DNA from: Robertmurraya dakarensis
Lineage (GTDB): Bacteria; Bacillota; Bacilli; Bacillales; Cytobacillaceae
DNA length: 64,000 nt
Direction of reading: 5' to 3'
NCBI RefSeq assembly: GCF_900156875.1
Contig: NZ_LT707409.1
Coordinates: 2,346,244 to 2,410,243 of the forward strand
This document shows positions 48,581-57,097 of the stretch, in pieces. A program made the position numbers and the translations under genes. Within the stretch, counting starts at the first letter, position 1, and the number at the start of each line of letters is the position of its first letter. The notes beneath the pieces were generated by a model. That model was not told where the DNA came from. It ran no database searches and worked only from the letters and a program-made list of their open reading frames with translations.

Positions 48581-49750
48581 TTATCTTTTTGTTTCCATAT
48601 TAGTAATTTCTGAGATTCCTGAAGTCCATTGGTTAAAAGTAGACTCCGGTATATTATATATAGGGGCTGGTGGTTTCGGGATATATCCACCAGCTCCACC
48701 ACCCGAGTCGAAGCCATCACCACTTACCTTTATAGTAGGTGTACCCGTGACAGTGATATTTTCAGCTATCATTCCACCTGCTAACTCGTACTCACAATTT
48801 CCTGAGATTGATATACTTTTTGCTATTAGTACACCACTAATTCTAAGTTTGCCACTATTGCCACAACCAGATATATCAACTGTATTTGCATATGCCAAAT
48901 ATTCATCAGGAATCAGGATATCAACATCGTTGCCACTTGCACTTAAACTATTAAAATATTTAATTTTTTCATTAGAACCATCTTCCCAATTAATAGTATC
49001 CGATACGTTACTTCCAGGATTTTTGGTTTTAGGCTCTTCTAACTGATAATAATCCTTAAACTTAGTAAAACCTAAAGAGCTATATCTTGTAATCGGACTC
49101 CAGTCATCAGCTTTCGCCCCATTTACTTTTGAAAAATTCGTAAATATAATTCTGTCTCCAGGTTCCCCAGGGAAATCTGACTCACCTGATCCAGAGTCGT
49201 CATCATCATCAGCATCTTCATACGTGACCGGCAATACACTAGATTTGTTCTCTGCAATCGCGGTCAGAGAGACCTCTCTCGATAAGTGAGGCATTGTTTT
49301 ATACTTCGCCACTAACGTATACTCATATTTTAACTTATTATCTCCAGATAATCCTTGATGTCTGATATCAGTTATACTAACGACAACTTTATCACCATCA
49401 ATCGTAAATTCTGCTATCTTTGTATTGTCATTCTTAAGATAATAATAAGGACCGCTTTCAATTATTTGAATACGATTACCCTTTAAATCAAGCACCGGAG
49501 TGCCATCCTGATACATCAGATACCTACCTGTATGATGCTCAAAAGAGTTCATTTGAAAAATCATTAGATCTAATGCACCTTCAAGGCGGTAAAACTCTTG
49601 TTGATCTGCGATTGTAGCGATATTATTTTTTTCTCCATAGAATGTTGTATTCAATAAGGAAACACCTACGATAGTTACAAACAAAACCAAGAATAAGGTC
49701 ATTAATATTGCCGCACCACGTTCATTCAGTTCAACTTTTATTTTCCTCAT
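48581..49750 (-). CDS. PilX-like pilus protein with large C-terminal beta-rich domain
   Basis: The N-terminus MRKIKVELNERGAAILMTLFLVLFVTIVGVSLLN has the type III signal context (basic leader, Gly, long hydrophobic helix) of PilX/GspK-type minor pilins; Glu+5 is absent. A middle region with a Glu/Asp-rich linker (YEDADDDDDSGSGESD) follows. The last third has alternating short strands (VDISGCGNSGKLRISGVLIAKSISISGNCEYELAGGM) that look like a bactofilin-type or solenoid fold. Two cysteines may bond. ATG at 49750 is preferred over an upstream GTG. Likely a tip or priming subunit; function inferred from context. Confidence 0.7.
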   Translation of the reverse strand: MRKIKVELNERGAAILMTLFLVLFVTIVGVSLLNTTFYGEKNNIATIADQQEFYRLEGALDLMIFQMNSFEHHTGRYLMYQDGTPVLDLKGNRIQIIESGPYYYLKNDNTKIAEFTIDGDKVVVSITDIRHQGLSGDNKLKYEYTLVAKYKTMPHLSREVSLTAIAENKSSVLPVTYEDADDDDDSGSGESDFPGEPGDRIIFTNFSKVNGAKADDWSPITRYSSLGFTKFKDYYQLEEPKTKNPGSNVSDTINWEDGSNEKIKYFNSLSASGNDVDILIPDEYLAYANTVDISGCGNSGKLRISGVLIAKSISISGNCEYELAGGMIAENITVTGTPTIKVSGDGFDSGGGAGGYIPKPPAPIYNIPESTFNQWTSGISEITNMETKR

Positions 49751-49769
49751 GAATTTCACCACATTTTAT

Positions 49770-50216
49770 CTAGTTTATATAGAACCGTGACCTCGGATCA
49801 TAATAGATGATTGTATTCGTTTGATAGGTCCTTCCTCGATCCTCAAGAGAGAGTTTGACATCAATTTTTTTTGGTCCATCGTCTATCATAAACTCTACAA
49901 TATTGCTAGAAAGAACAGTCGTGCTGTTCAGAAAGTAGGCTTCTTTTCTAGTATCATCATAGCTAATAAAAATTTCTGATCCTTTTCCTAACTTCCAACC
50001 ATTACCATTTTTATAGATTTTAGCTCCGTCTTTGATTTTTTCACTCATATACCCAGTAATAAATCTTGCTTCATGCTGAAGCTCATTTTTGATACTCGTT
50101 TCCTGATGAACTTTTAAAGTATTATTCACCAACATAAAAATCGGTGTAGAAATGATGGTCATAATCAATAACGTTACAAGCAACTCTACTAATGTGACAC
50201 CGCGTTGGTTACTCAT
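49770..50216 (-). CDS. Prepilin-type minor pilin (PilW/ComGF-like)
   Basis: Protein of 148 residues with a class III signal MSNQRG/VTLVELLVTLLIMTIISTPIFMLV, cleavage after Gly6 and Glu at +5. The C-terminal part is a short beta-rich globular domain (DGAKIYKNGNGWKLGKGSEIFISYD). It starts at ATGA overlapping the previous pseudopilin. Likely part of the priming tip complex with its neighbours. Confidence 0.85.
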   Translation of the reverse strand: MSNQRGVTLVELLVTLLIMTIISTPIFMLVNNTLKVHQETSIKNELQHEARFITGYMSEKIKDGAKIYKNGNGWKLGKGSEIFISYDDTRKEAYFLNSTTVLSSNIVEFMIDDGPKKIDVKLSLEDRGRTYQTNTIIYYDPRSRFYIN

Positions 50217-50659
50217 TGTTTCTTCACCACCGATGACAATTCTGTAAATTGACTAGGTTTGTCAGTAGTCTCCACAATGACTTTAATCTCGTAAAAGTTG
50301 TTTCTAAATTTAGTATCTGTGATAGAAGGGTCCAATGCTTCAAATTTTATACGATAAAGAGCCTGCTTATCCGCAAGATTAACAGATGCCGGATCTTTCT
50401 TTGATAAATCAATAGGGTCGCAACCATAATTGGAAGAACAAGTTCCATAAATTTCAGTTATGCCGGTTTTGGGATAAGAGGATGCCCTTGCCTCTTCCAT
50501 CACTTCTTGAGCAAAATAAACGATTTCACTTTCTTTCCCTTGTGAAATCGTTCTTGTAAAAGTACCGGTCATCAACATTAAAATTGGAACAATCACGATA
50601 CCAATAATGACAACAGCTGCTAATAGCTCTATTAATGTTATGCCTCTCTCATTCTTCAT
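50213..50659 (-). CDS. Prepilin-type minor pilin (PilV/GspI-like)
   Basis: Protein of 148 residues with class III signal MKNERG/ITLIELLAAVVIIGIVIVPILMLM, cleavage after Gly6 and Glu at +5. The globular part includes ISQGKESEIVYFAQEVMEEARASSYPK, the VxxAxxLAxxxxE-like pattern of PilV/GspI pilins, and two cysteines (GTCSSNYGCDP). The ATG at 50659 has AGGTGA upstream. Confidence 0.85.
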   Translation of the reverse strand: MKNERGITLIELLAAVVIIGIVIVPILMLMTGTFTRTISQGKESEIVYFAQEVMEEARASSYPKTGITEIYGTCSSNYGCDPIDLSKKDPASVNLADKQALYRIKFEALDPSITDTKFRNNFYEIKVIVETTDKPSQFTELSSVVKKQ

Positions 50660-50668
50660 CAACGTCAC

Positions 50669-51421
50669 CTACCAAAAGCTCAAATACCAGTTCAAAATAT
50701 CATATCCATAGGTATAAGCTATTAGTGTTCCAACCATTATAGATGGTCCGAATGCAATTGGCTGACCCCTCTTGACTTTTCCAGACATCAATAACAGTAC
50801 TCCGACAATTGCTCCAACAAAGGACGCAAGGACGAGACTAATGACGGTCAAAATCGGTCCTAAGGCAACGCCAATTGCAGCATAAAGCTTAATATCTCCC
50901 CCGCCCATGCCTCCTTTGCTGACAATTGCGAGGATTAATAATAGACCAAAGCCTATTAACCCGCCTAATAAATAAAACCAAAATGGCTCCGTTCCTATAA
51001 AAATGCGTGAAAGTACGATTAACCCAAGCATTGGAAACGTAACAATGTCTAGTATCAGCTGTTCACGGATATCTGTAAGTACAGAAATGACCAATAAGAT
51101 CGTTAATAGTAATGCTGGGATGAGTTCCAATGATAATCCAACATGCTTATACACAAAGAAAATTGAAAATGCAGCCAGTATTTCTCCAAATGGATATAAA
51201 GGAGAAATGGTTGTTTTACAATAGCGGCATTTGCCTTTTAGGAACACATAACTTAGTACTGGTATTAGATCAAGGGCATGCAATCTATGATTACAATTAG
51301 GACAGTGAGAAGGCGGGAAGGCAATTGATTCCTTTTGCAATAATCGAATCGCAACGACATTGAAAAAACTGCCGAAAATAAGTGCAACTAAAAGTACTAA
51401 TAGATCGATAAAAATCAACAT
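50669..51421 (-). CDS. pilD: Prepilin leader peptidase/N-methyltransferase (PilD, ComC locus)
   Basis: Membrane aspartyl protease that trims and N-methylates prepilins. The N-terminal zinc domain has HCPNCNHRLHALDLIPVLSYV and GKCRYCKTTISPLYP (two CxxC). Aspartates sit in LTDIREQLI and GGGDIKLYAAIG (GxGD motif). Eight hydrophobic helices, 250 residues. In B. subtilis this position between spoIIB and folC is comC, so this enzyme may also process competence pilins. Confidence 0.95.
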   Translation of the reverse strand: MLIFIDLLVLLVALIFGSFFNVVAIRLLQKESIAFPPSHCPNCNHRLHALDLIPVLSYVFLKGKCRYCKTTISPLYPFGEILAAFSIFFVYKHVGLSLELIPALLLTILLVISVLTDIREQLILDIVTFPMLGLIVLSRIFIGTEPFWFYLLGGLIGFGLLLILAIVSKGGMGGGDIKLYAAIGVALGPILTVISLVLASFVGAIVGVLLLMSGKVKRGQPIAFGPSIMVGTLIAYTYGYDILNWYLSFW

Positions 51422-51454
51422 ATTTCTTCCCTTCTCATGTTTATTACTATTTTA

Positions 51455-51497
51455 CAAAAAAGCTGTCACCGCCAAGTATGACGCGACAGCAAAAAAA
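51455..51497 (-). terminator. Terminator/attenuator between pilA and pilD
   Basis: On minus, GCTGTC and GACAGC enclose a loop that can pair further (CG/CG) and are followed by TTTTTTG. Because pilD and the rest lack an obvious promoter, read-through probably supplies the assembly genes at a lower level than pilin. Confidence 0.75.
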
Positions 51498-51500
51498 TTA

Positions 51501-51935
51501 TTACTTTACACATGCATCATTTGTGTTAGTGCCATTAATACTTATAGTGCCTACCTGACCAGATGTAGAAGTAAGCTTCCATCCATTTTTATTATCGTTA
51601 TCATCGGTATCAGCCGGTACACATGTTGTACCGATAGAATTAACCTTTGGAATTTCCTTAATAAATGGACCTGATTTGTCAGTAGAAGTTAAGTCTTCGA
51701 TATCAGTAGGGTCTGCACCATTAATAGTATAATAACGGTTTACAGCATCCTGCATTATTGAAAGATTTTGAGCATTGGTGTTCTTTTTAGCTGAATCCTG
51801 CTGTCCCATCACCATCGGTATAGCCACAGCCGCAATTATCCCCAAAATCACAATAACAACCAACAACTCAATCAGCGTTAACCCTTGCTGATTTTTCAAT
51901 AACTTCATTTTCTTGTTCAAAAGTTTTTTTAACAT
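51501..51935 (-). CDS. pilA: Major type IV pilin PilA
   Basis: Prepilin of 144 residues with a basic 18-residue leader MLKKLLNKKMKLLKNQQG, then LTLIELLVVIVILGIIAAVAIP: cleavage after Gly18 and Glu at +5. The globular domain contains SAKKNTNAQNLSIMQDAVNRYY and ends in a cysteine-flanked loop (TTCVPADTD ... NDACVK), like the D-region disulfide of major pilins. The ATG at 51935 is preceded by AAGGAGG. Control by the upstream c-di-GMP-II riboswitch is predicted. The short ComGC-type competence pilin is distinct. Confidence 0.93.
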   Translation of the reverse strand: MLKKLLNKKMKLLKNQQGLTLIELLVVIVILGIIAAVAIPMVMGQQDSAKKNTNAQNLSIMQDAVNRYYTINGADPTDIEDLTSTDKSGPFIKEIPKVNSIGTTCVPADTDDNDNKNGWKLTSTSGQVGTISINGTNTNDACVK

Positions 51936-52025
51936 CTGAACACATCCTCCTTTATACTTACAAATGATTTCTATGTTCAAGAGCAGTGGTGCCCTTAAAA
52001 CCAAATGGTTGATTGGTTTAGAGGC

Positions 52026-52071
52026 AAAAAAGACCTCTACAGACTAATGGATAATAGTACTTGTAAAGGTC
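52026..52071 (-). terminator. Riboswitch expression-platform terminator before pilA
   Basis: GACCTTTAC (52071-52063 on minus) pairs along all nine bases with GTAGAGGTC (52040-52032), one pair being G-U, followed at once by TTTTTTG. The 5' strand contains CCTTT, the 3' half of aptamer stem P1, so terminator and ligand-bound aptamer exclude each other. Confidence 0.75.
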
Positions 52072-52138
52072 GGTTGCACCACTCGCTACTTACGACTCTA
52101 GGTGCCCAAATGTAAGTCGTAGATCATCGCTCCCTTTT
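52064..52138 (-). ncRNA. Cyclic-di-GMP-II riboswitch aptamer upstream of pilA
   Basis: The minus-strand leader contains TTTGGGCACC ... AGTGGTGCAACCGACC, the conserved core of the c-di-GMP-II class (TTGGGCAC ... GTGCAACCGACC). Between them is the hairpin ACGACTTACA...AGTCGT region, and the ends AAAGG/CCTTT form P1. GGGCACC and GGTGC provide the pseudoknot pairing. It sits directly after a TATAAT box and 130-200 nt before the pilin start. Confidence 0.88.
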
Positions 52139-52141
52139 GCT

Positions 52142-52147
52142 ATTATA
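52142..52147 (-). promoter_or_regulatory. Promoter -10 box for pilA and its riboswitch
   Basis: A perfect TATAAT on minus ends four bases before the aptamer; predicted transcription start is near 52135-52140, at P1. No good -35 box is seen at 16-18 nt, so activation or an alternative element may be needed. Confidence 0.6.
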
Positions 52148-52149
52148 AT

Positions 52150-52383
52150 AGTAAATGAGACTCAAAAAATACAGAGAAATATAGGAAAAACTACGTAAAA
52201 CGACAAGATTCCCTAATACATGAATTTATTATATATAAAACTTGTAAATATAGTAATAATACAATGTTAATTTCATGACTTTTTCAATAAATATTGAATA
52301 TTTTTCAAATTCTTAATTAGGACTATTGACACAAACACAATAAAAGATTTCTCCATAAAACAACAACAATTATCATTCAAACA
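52150..52383. other. AT-rich region upstream of the pilA promoter
   Basis: About 230 nt of very AT-rich sequence between the pilA promoter and the folC terminator. No gene, repeat or clear operator is seen. It could carry UP-like or regulator-binding sites. Confidence 0.4.
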
Positions 52384-52407
52384 GGCTAAATGCAACAGCA
52401 TTTAGCC
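52384..52407 (-). terminator. Hairpin terminator after folC
   Basis: Perfect 10-bp stem ggctaaatgc/gcatttagcc with a 4-nt loop, about 90 nt after the folC stop codon. The T run on minus is weak (TGTTTG), but it insulates the pilus operon. Confidence 0.6.
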
Positions 52408-52492
52408 TCAAATGTCAGTATACCAAATTCCATCGCCCAAAGCTCGAAATTTGTCTAATAGAAGAAGTTTTTATTTTTCTGTTACAAATCTC

Positions 52493-53788
52493 CTATAAAT
52501 GCTCCCTCACAAAAGGCATTGCCTCACTAAGAAAATAAAGTGATCCTGTAATCACAAGCATTCCATCCTCAGTTACAGACCGCACGCCTTCTTTTATCGC
52601 TTGTCTCCAATCAGATTTGAAGAACTTCTTTTTAGACGTGCTAATCTCAAACAAACTCTCTGCCTTAGCTGCTCTAGGATATTCAAAATCAACAAAAGTC
52701 ATTTCGTCCGCCACCTTATCGAGACGGTGAATCATATTGTCCAATTTTTTATCACTGAGGGCTGCAAATATGATTTTAATGCTCTTGTCTCGATACCTTT
52801 TATTGAGCTCTTCAACCAATGACTGTATTCCTTCCTCATTGTGTGCACCATCCATAACAATGATCGGAGAAGTCGAGATCAGTTCAAATCGTCCTGGCCA
52901 GTAAGCCTGTTTTAACCCGTTTCTAATTTGCTCTTCTTCAATTGTAAAATATTCCTTTAAAAGCAGCGCAGCCATCACAGCCAGTGAGGCATTTTCAATT
53001 TGATGCCTTCCAAGCATTGACAGAGTCAAATCTTCTATTTTTAAATTTTCATCAAAAAAAGTAAAGCTTTCACCGAAGAGTAATGATTCATGATCTTTAA
53101 AACTAAAATGGCGTCCAAGTCGATATATTGGTGCATGTTTCTTCTCAGCTTGTTCTTCAATCACCTTTAATGCTTCTTCCTGCTTAACACCCGTTATCAC
53201 TGGGATACCACCCTTAATAATGCCCGATTTTTCAAAAGCGATTTCCCCATATGTTTCTCCTAAAATATTGGTATGATCGAGTCCAATGCTCGTGATGATC
53301 GATAACAGCGGCTGGAGAATATTAGTTGAATCAAATCTGCCGCCAAGACCGACTTCATACAGAACAATATCTGCCTTATTCACGCAGGCAAAATAATAGA
53401 AAGACATCGCCGTAATCACTTCAAATTCTGTCGGTCCGCCGAGGTCGCTGTTCTCCAGCTCATCAGCTAACGGTTTGACCGCATTGGCAATCTCTACTAA
53501 ATCAGCGTTGCTGATCGGTACGCCATTGGTGCTGATTCTCTCATTAAATTCCACAATATAAGGAGATGTAAACGTCCCAACCTTGTAACCCGCTTCCTGC
53601 AATATGCAGCGAAGATAGGTAACCGTTGACCCCTTACCATTTGTCCCGCCAATATGTACGGCCTTGATTTTCCGTTCTGGGTGGTGAAGTCTCTCCATCA
53701 TCCATTCCATTCTTTTCAGACCAGGCTTAATCCCGAGTCTTAAGCGGGAATGAATCCAATGCAATGCCTCCTCGTAATTTGCAAACAT
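52493..53788 (-). CDS. folC: Folylpolyglutamate synthase/dihydrofolate synthase
   Basis: Adds glutamate residues to folates. Mur-ligase fold: P-loop HIGGTNGKGSTVTYLRCIL, the omega-loop region TSPYIVEFNERIS, EVGLGGRFDSTNI, SIGLDHTNILGETYGEIAFEKSGI and the C-terminal VMDGAHNEEGIQ. 431 residues from the ATG at 53788; an in-frame GTG just upstream overlaps AGGAGG. valS lies upstream, as in B. subtilis. Confidence 0.95.
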   Translation of the reverse strand: MFANYEEALHWIHSRLRLGIKPGLKRMEWMMERLHHPERKIKAVHIGGTNGKGSTVTYLRCILQEAGYKVGTFTSPYIVEFNERISTNGVPISNADLVEIANAVKPLADELENSDLGGPTEFEVITAMSFYYFACVNKADIVLYEVGLGGRFDSTNILQPLLSIITSIGLDHTNILGETYGEIAFEKSGIIKGGIPVITGVKQEEALKVIEEQAEKKHAPIYRLGRHFSFKDHESLLFGESFTFFDENLKIEDLTLSMLGRHQIENASLAVMAALLLKEYFTIEEEQIRNGLKQAYWPGRFELISTSPIIVMDGAHNEEGIQSLVEELNKRYRDKSIKIIFAALSDKKLDNMIHRLDKVADEMTFVDFEYPRAAKAESLFEISTSKKKFFKSDWRQAIKEGVRSVTEDGMLVITGSLYFLSEAMPFVREHL

Positions 53789-53826
53789 TCTTGCCTGCAC
53801 CTCCTGACTGTCCCTATATGCATAAG

Positions 53827-53855
53827 GAAGACGAATCCAAATCGGATTCGCCCTC
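53827..53855. terminator. Hairpin between valS and folC
   Basis: cgaatcc/ggattcg with extended partial pairing on either side. The T-rich side is on plus, so termination of valS on minus would be weak; some read-through to folC is likely. Confidence 0.4.
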
Positions 53856-53875
53856 TTATTATTTTAAAAAACAGG

Positions 53876-56521
53876 TTATTCACCTTTTAACTCTTTAATG
53901 CGTTCTTCAACAGTTGCGCGCTTCTCAAGATAATCTTTTTCTTTCGCGCGTTCTTCTTCAATAACCTTTTCTGGAGCTTTTTTCACAAAGCCTTCATTAC
54001 CTAATTTCTTCTGGACACGCTCTACTTCTTTATTCCATTTTTCAAGTTCCTTCTGCAGTCGTGCGATTTCTTCCTCAATATTAATTAATCCCGCAAGCGG
54101 CAGGAAGATTTCTACCCCTGTGACAACAGCAGACATCGCTTTTTCAGGAGTTTCTAGCTCTGTACCCAATGTTAATTCTTCTGGGTTACAGAAGCGTTCA
54201 ATATAAGCAGAGTTCTTTTGCAGCGTTTCAAGGATACTTTCATCCTTTGCCTTGACGATCATTTTGATTTTCTTGCTTAGCGGTGTATTCACCTCTGCAC
54301 GAATATTACGGACAGAACGAATCATTTCCACTAACAGCTTCATTTCTCCTGCCGCTTTTTGGTCTGTGAATTCAGGGTTTACTTCCGGCCATTTTGCAAC
54401 CGTAATCGACTCCCCTTCATGAGGAAGGTTCTGCCAAATTTCTTCAGTAATGAATGGCATGAACGGATGTAAGAGGCGCATCGTGTTATCTAACACATAC
54501 GCTAAAATCGAACGAGTCGTTTTCTTAGCAGCTTCGTTCTCACCATAAAGCGGCAGCTTCGCCATTTCAATGTACCAATCGCAGAAATCATCCCAAATGA
54601 AGTTATAAAGCACACGGCCAACTTCACCGAACTCATAACGGTCAGACAGTCTTGTAACACTTTCAATCGTTTCGTTTAAGCGTGTTAGAATCCACTTATC
54701 TGCTACTGATTTTTCACCGCTTAAGTCGATTTCCTCGTAAGTCATGCCATTCATATTCATGAGGGCAAAACGAGATGCATTCCAAATTTTATTTGCAAAG
54801 TTCCAAGTTGCTTCTACTTTATCTGTGCTGTAACGCAGGTCCTGACCTGGAGAACTTCCTGTTGATAAGAAGTAGCGCAGTGAATCCGCCCCGTACTTAT
54901 CGATGACATCCATTGGATCTACACCGTTGCCAAGCGACTTACTCATCTTACGTCCCTCAGCATCACGAACCAAGCCATGAATTAATACATCTTTAAATGG
55001 GCGCTGTCCTGTGAACTCAATTCCTTGGAAAATCATTCGGGAAACCCAGAAGAAGATAATATCATAACCCGTAACTAACGCATCTGTTGGATAATAGCGT
55101 TTAAAGTCAGCATTATCAACATCCGGCCAGCCCATCGTTGAGAACGGCCATAGAGCTGAACTGAACCAAGTATCCAGCACATCTTTATCCTGCTCCCAGT
55201 TCTCAATATCACTTGGCGGCTCTTGGTTTACGTAAACTTCACCAGTTTCCTTGTGATACCACGCAGGAATTCGGTGTCCCCACCAAAGCTGACGGGAAAT
55301 ACACCAGTCGCGGATGTTCTCCATCCAGCGCAGATATGTTTTTTCGAAACGATCTGGAACAAAGTTTACTTTTCCTTCTTTTGACTGAAGGGAAACCGCT
55401 TCATCCGCAAGAGGCTGCATTTTAACAAACCATTGTGTTGATAGATATGGCTCCACAACTGCACCGCTGCGTTCAGAATGGCCAACAGAATGAAGATGGT
55501 CTTCAATTTTAAAGAGAACGCCGTCTTCTTGAAGATCTTTGACAATTTGCTTGCGGCATTCAAAACGGTCCATTCCTTGGTACTTTCCAGCTTTCTCATT
55601 CATCGTACCGTCTTCATTCATGACAAGAACACGTTCAAGATTATGGCGGTTTCCTACCTCAAAGTCATTTGGATCATGTGCAGGCGTAATTTTAACCGCA
55701 CCAGAACCGAATTCCATGTCAACGTAATCATCACCAACAATCGGGATTTCACGGCCTACAATCGGAAGAATAACGTTCTTGCCAATCAGATGCTTGTAGC
55801 GGTCATCTTCAGGATGTACAGCAACTGCCGTATCACCAAGCATCGTTTCAGGACGTGTTGTCGCCACTTCAATATGTCCAGAACCATCAGCAAGCGGATA
55901 TTTCATATGATAGAATGCACCTTGAACATCTTTGTAAATAACCTCAATGTCGGAAAGTGCTGTTTTCGTAGAAGGATCCCAGTTGATGATATACTCACCG
56001 CGGTAAATTAGACCCTTTTTATACAATGATACAAACACTTCGCGAACAGCTTTTGATAAGCCTTCATCAAGCGTAAAGCGCTCACGGCTGTAGTCCAGCC
56101 CAAGCCCAAGCTTGGCCCATTGCTGGCGGATATGGCCCGCATATTCTTCCTTCCACTTCCATGTTTCTTCAACAAACTTTTCACGGCCTAAATCATAGCG
56201 GCTTTTGCCTTCCTCGCGAAGCTTTTGTTCCACTTTCGCTTGTGTTGCAATTCCCGCATGGTCCATTCCTGGGAGCCATAGAACATCATAGCCCTGCATG
56301 CGTTTCATTCTTGTTAATATATCTTGAAGGGTTGTATCCCAAGCATGACCTAAATGCAGTTTTCCTGTTACATTTGGCGGCGGAATCACGATCGTGTAAG
56401 GCTTCTTGCTCTCGTCATCCTTCGCTTCAAAATACTTCCCTTTTAACCACCAATCATAGCGACCCTGCTCAATTCCCTGCGGATCATACTTTGTTGGCAT
56501 CGATAACTCATTTGCTTCCAT
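53876..56521 (-). CDS. valS: Valyl-tRNA synthetase
   Basis: Class I aminoacyl-tRNA synthetase of 881 residues that charges tRNA-Val. The HIGH-type motif is [15 protein letters not shown] and the KMSKS motif is [14 protein letters not shown]. The editing domain has [19 protein letters not shown]-terminal coiled coil ([22 protein letters not shown]) completes it. AAGGAAG precedes the ATG. Expression is controlled by a T-box leader. Confidence 0.98.
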   Translation of the reverse strand: MEANELSMPTKYDPQGIEQGRYDWWLKGKYFEAKDDESKKPYTIVIPPPNVTGKLHLGHAWDTTLQDILTRMKRMQGYDVLWLPGMDHAGIATQAKVEQKLREEGKSRYDLGREKFVEETWKWKEEYAGHIRQQWAKLGLGLDYSRERFTLDEGLSKAVREVFVSLYKKGLIYRGEYIINWDPSTKTALSDIEVIYKDVQGAFYHMKYPLADGSGHIEVATTRPETMLGDTAVAVHPEDDRYKHLIGKNVILPIVGREIPIVGDDYVDMEFGSGAVKITPAHDPNDFEVGNRHNLERVLVMNEDGTMNEKAGKYQGMDRFECRKQIVKDLQEDGVLFKIEDHLHSVGHSERSGAVVEPYLSTQWFVKMQPLADEAVSLQSKEGKVNFVPDRFEKTYLRWMENIRDWCISRQLWWGHRIPAWYHKETGEVYVNQEPPSDIENWEQDKDVLDTWFSSALWPFSTMGWPDVDNADFKRYYPTDALVTGYDIIFFWVSRMIFQGIEFTGQRPFKDVLIHGLVRDAEGRKMSKSLGNGVDPMDVIDKYGADSLRYFLSTGSSPGQDLRYSTDKVEATWNFANKIWNASRFALMNMNGMTYEEIDLSGEKSVADKWILTRLNETIESVTRLSDRYEFGEVGRVLYNFIWDDFCDWYIEMAKLPLYGENEAAKKTTRSILAYVLDNTMRLLHPFMPFITEEIWQNLPHEGESITVAKWPEVNPEFTDQKAAGEMKLLVEMIRSVRNIRAEVNTPLSKKIKMIVKAKDESILETLQKNSAYIERFCNPEELTLGTELETPEKAMSAVVTGVEIFLPLAGLINIEEEIARLQKELEKWNKEVERVQKKLGNEGFVKKAPEKVIEEERAKEKDYLEKRATVEERIKELKGE

Positions 56522-56548
56522 CGTTCAACTTCCTTTCATTCTCATAGA

Positions 56549-56603
56549 GGTACCTGGTACCATCAAAAGACACTTTGTGGTATTTGTCCGTTTGGAGTGG
56601 ACA
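56549..56603 (+). repeat. GGTACC-type dispersed repeat, copy C
   Basis: GGTACCTGGTACC-ATC-AAAAGACACTTTGTGG ... GAGTGGACA, between the T-box terminator and the valS ribosome-binding site, so it is transcribed as part of the mRNA leader. Same orientation as copies A and B. Confidence 0.7.
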
Positions 56604-56627
56604 TTTCTTTGGATAAGCTTTTGAACA

Positions 56628-56880
56628 ATAAAAAAACTCCAGTCGCCATGAAAAGGACGAATGGAGTTTGCTTCGCGGTACCACCTTTTTTCCAATCAGA
56701 TATATTGATTGGCACTTAAAAAGATAACGGATTTCCCGTCTTTTACTACTCGAAATGAATCTTTCATAAAAGATGCTCAAGGGTGACTTTCCCATGGTAT
56801 TACTTAGAAAACCTTTCAGCTATAAGTTTTCCTCTCTTAAAGCAAGTGACCAGCGTACTTTTCCCTCTCATTGCTTAAAT
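56628..56880 (-). ncRNA. T-box leader of valS
   Basis: Senses uncharged tRNA-Val. The T-box sequence GGTGGTACCGCG lies on minus at 56685-56674. It is followed by a terminator with stem AAACTCCA/TGGAGTTT and TTTTT (56669-56628), competing with an antiterminator. Stem I starts near 56875 with AATGAGAGGGAAAAGTACG, and AAAGTCACC near 56790 offers GTC, a valine specifier codon. Specifier placement is by eye. Confidence 0.92.
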
Positions 56881-56900
56881 TATGACAAATTTCTATTCAT

Positions 56901-56930
56901 ATACTACCGAAAAATAAGGCCTAACGTCAA
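56901..56930 (-). promoter_or_regulatory. Sigma-A promoter of the valS T-box transcript
   Basis: TTGACG (56930-56925) and TAGTAT (56906-56901) on minus with an 18-nt spacer, about 20 nt before the start of T-box stem I. Confidence 0.6.
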
Positions 56931-57097
56931 TAAGCTTAACCTAAATTTTTATATTATATACATGAATGAGGTCCAGATACTCCATGTTTGCCTGCAATAT
57001 CCGAAGAAAAGAAGGGAACTAAATTTTTAGGCACATTCTCCGATTATGCCACATAGATTTAATAATAAGTAAATTTGAGGAAAAAAGGGGACTAAAG

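Noticed and set aside
52064-52138. c-di-GMP-I (GEMM-I) riboswitch
   Set aside because: The characteristic GEMM-I sequences are absent, whereas the GGGCAC ... GTGCAACCGACC core fits class II.
56549-56562. Second T-box motif at GGTACCTGGTACC before valS
   Set aside because: It lacks the GGTGGTACCGCG context and a following terminator; it matches the dispersed repeat found at two other sites instead.
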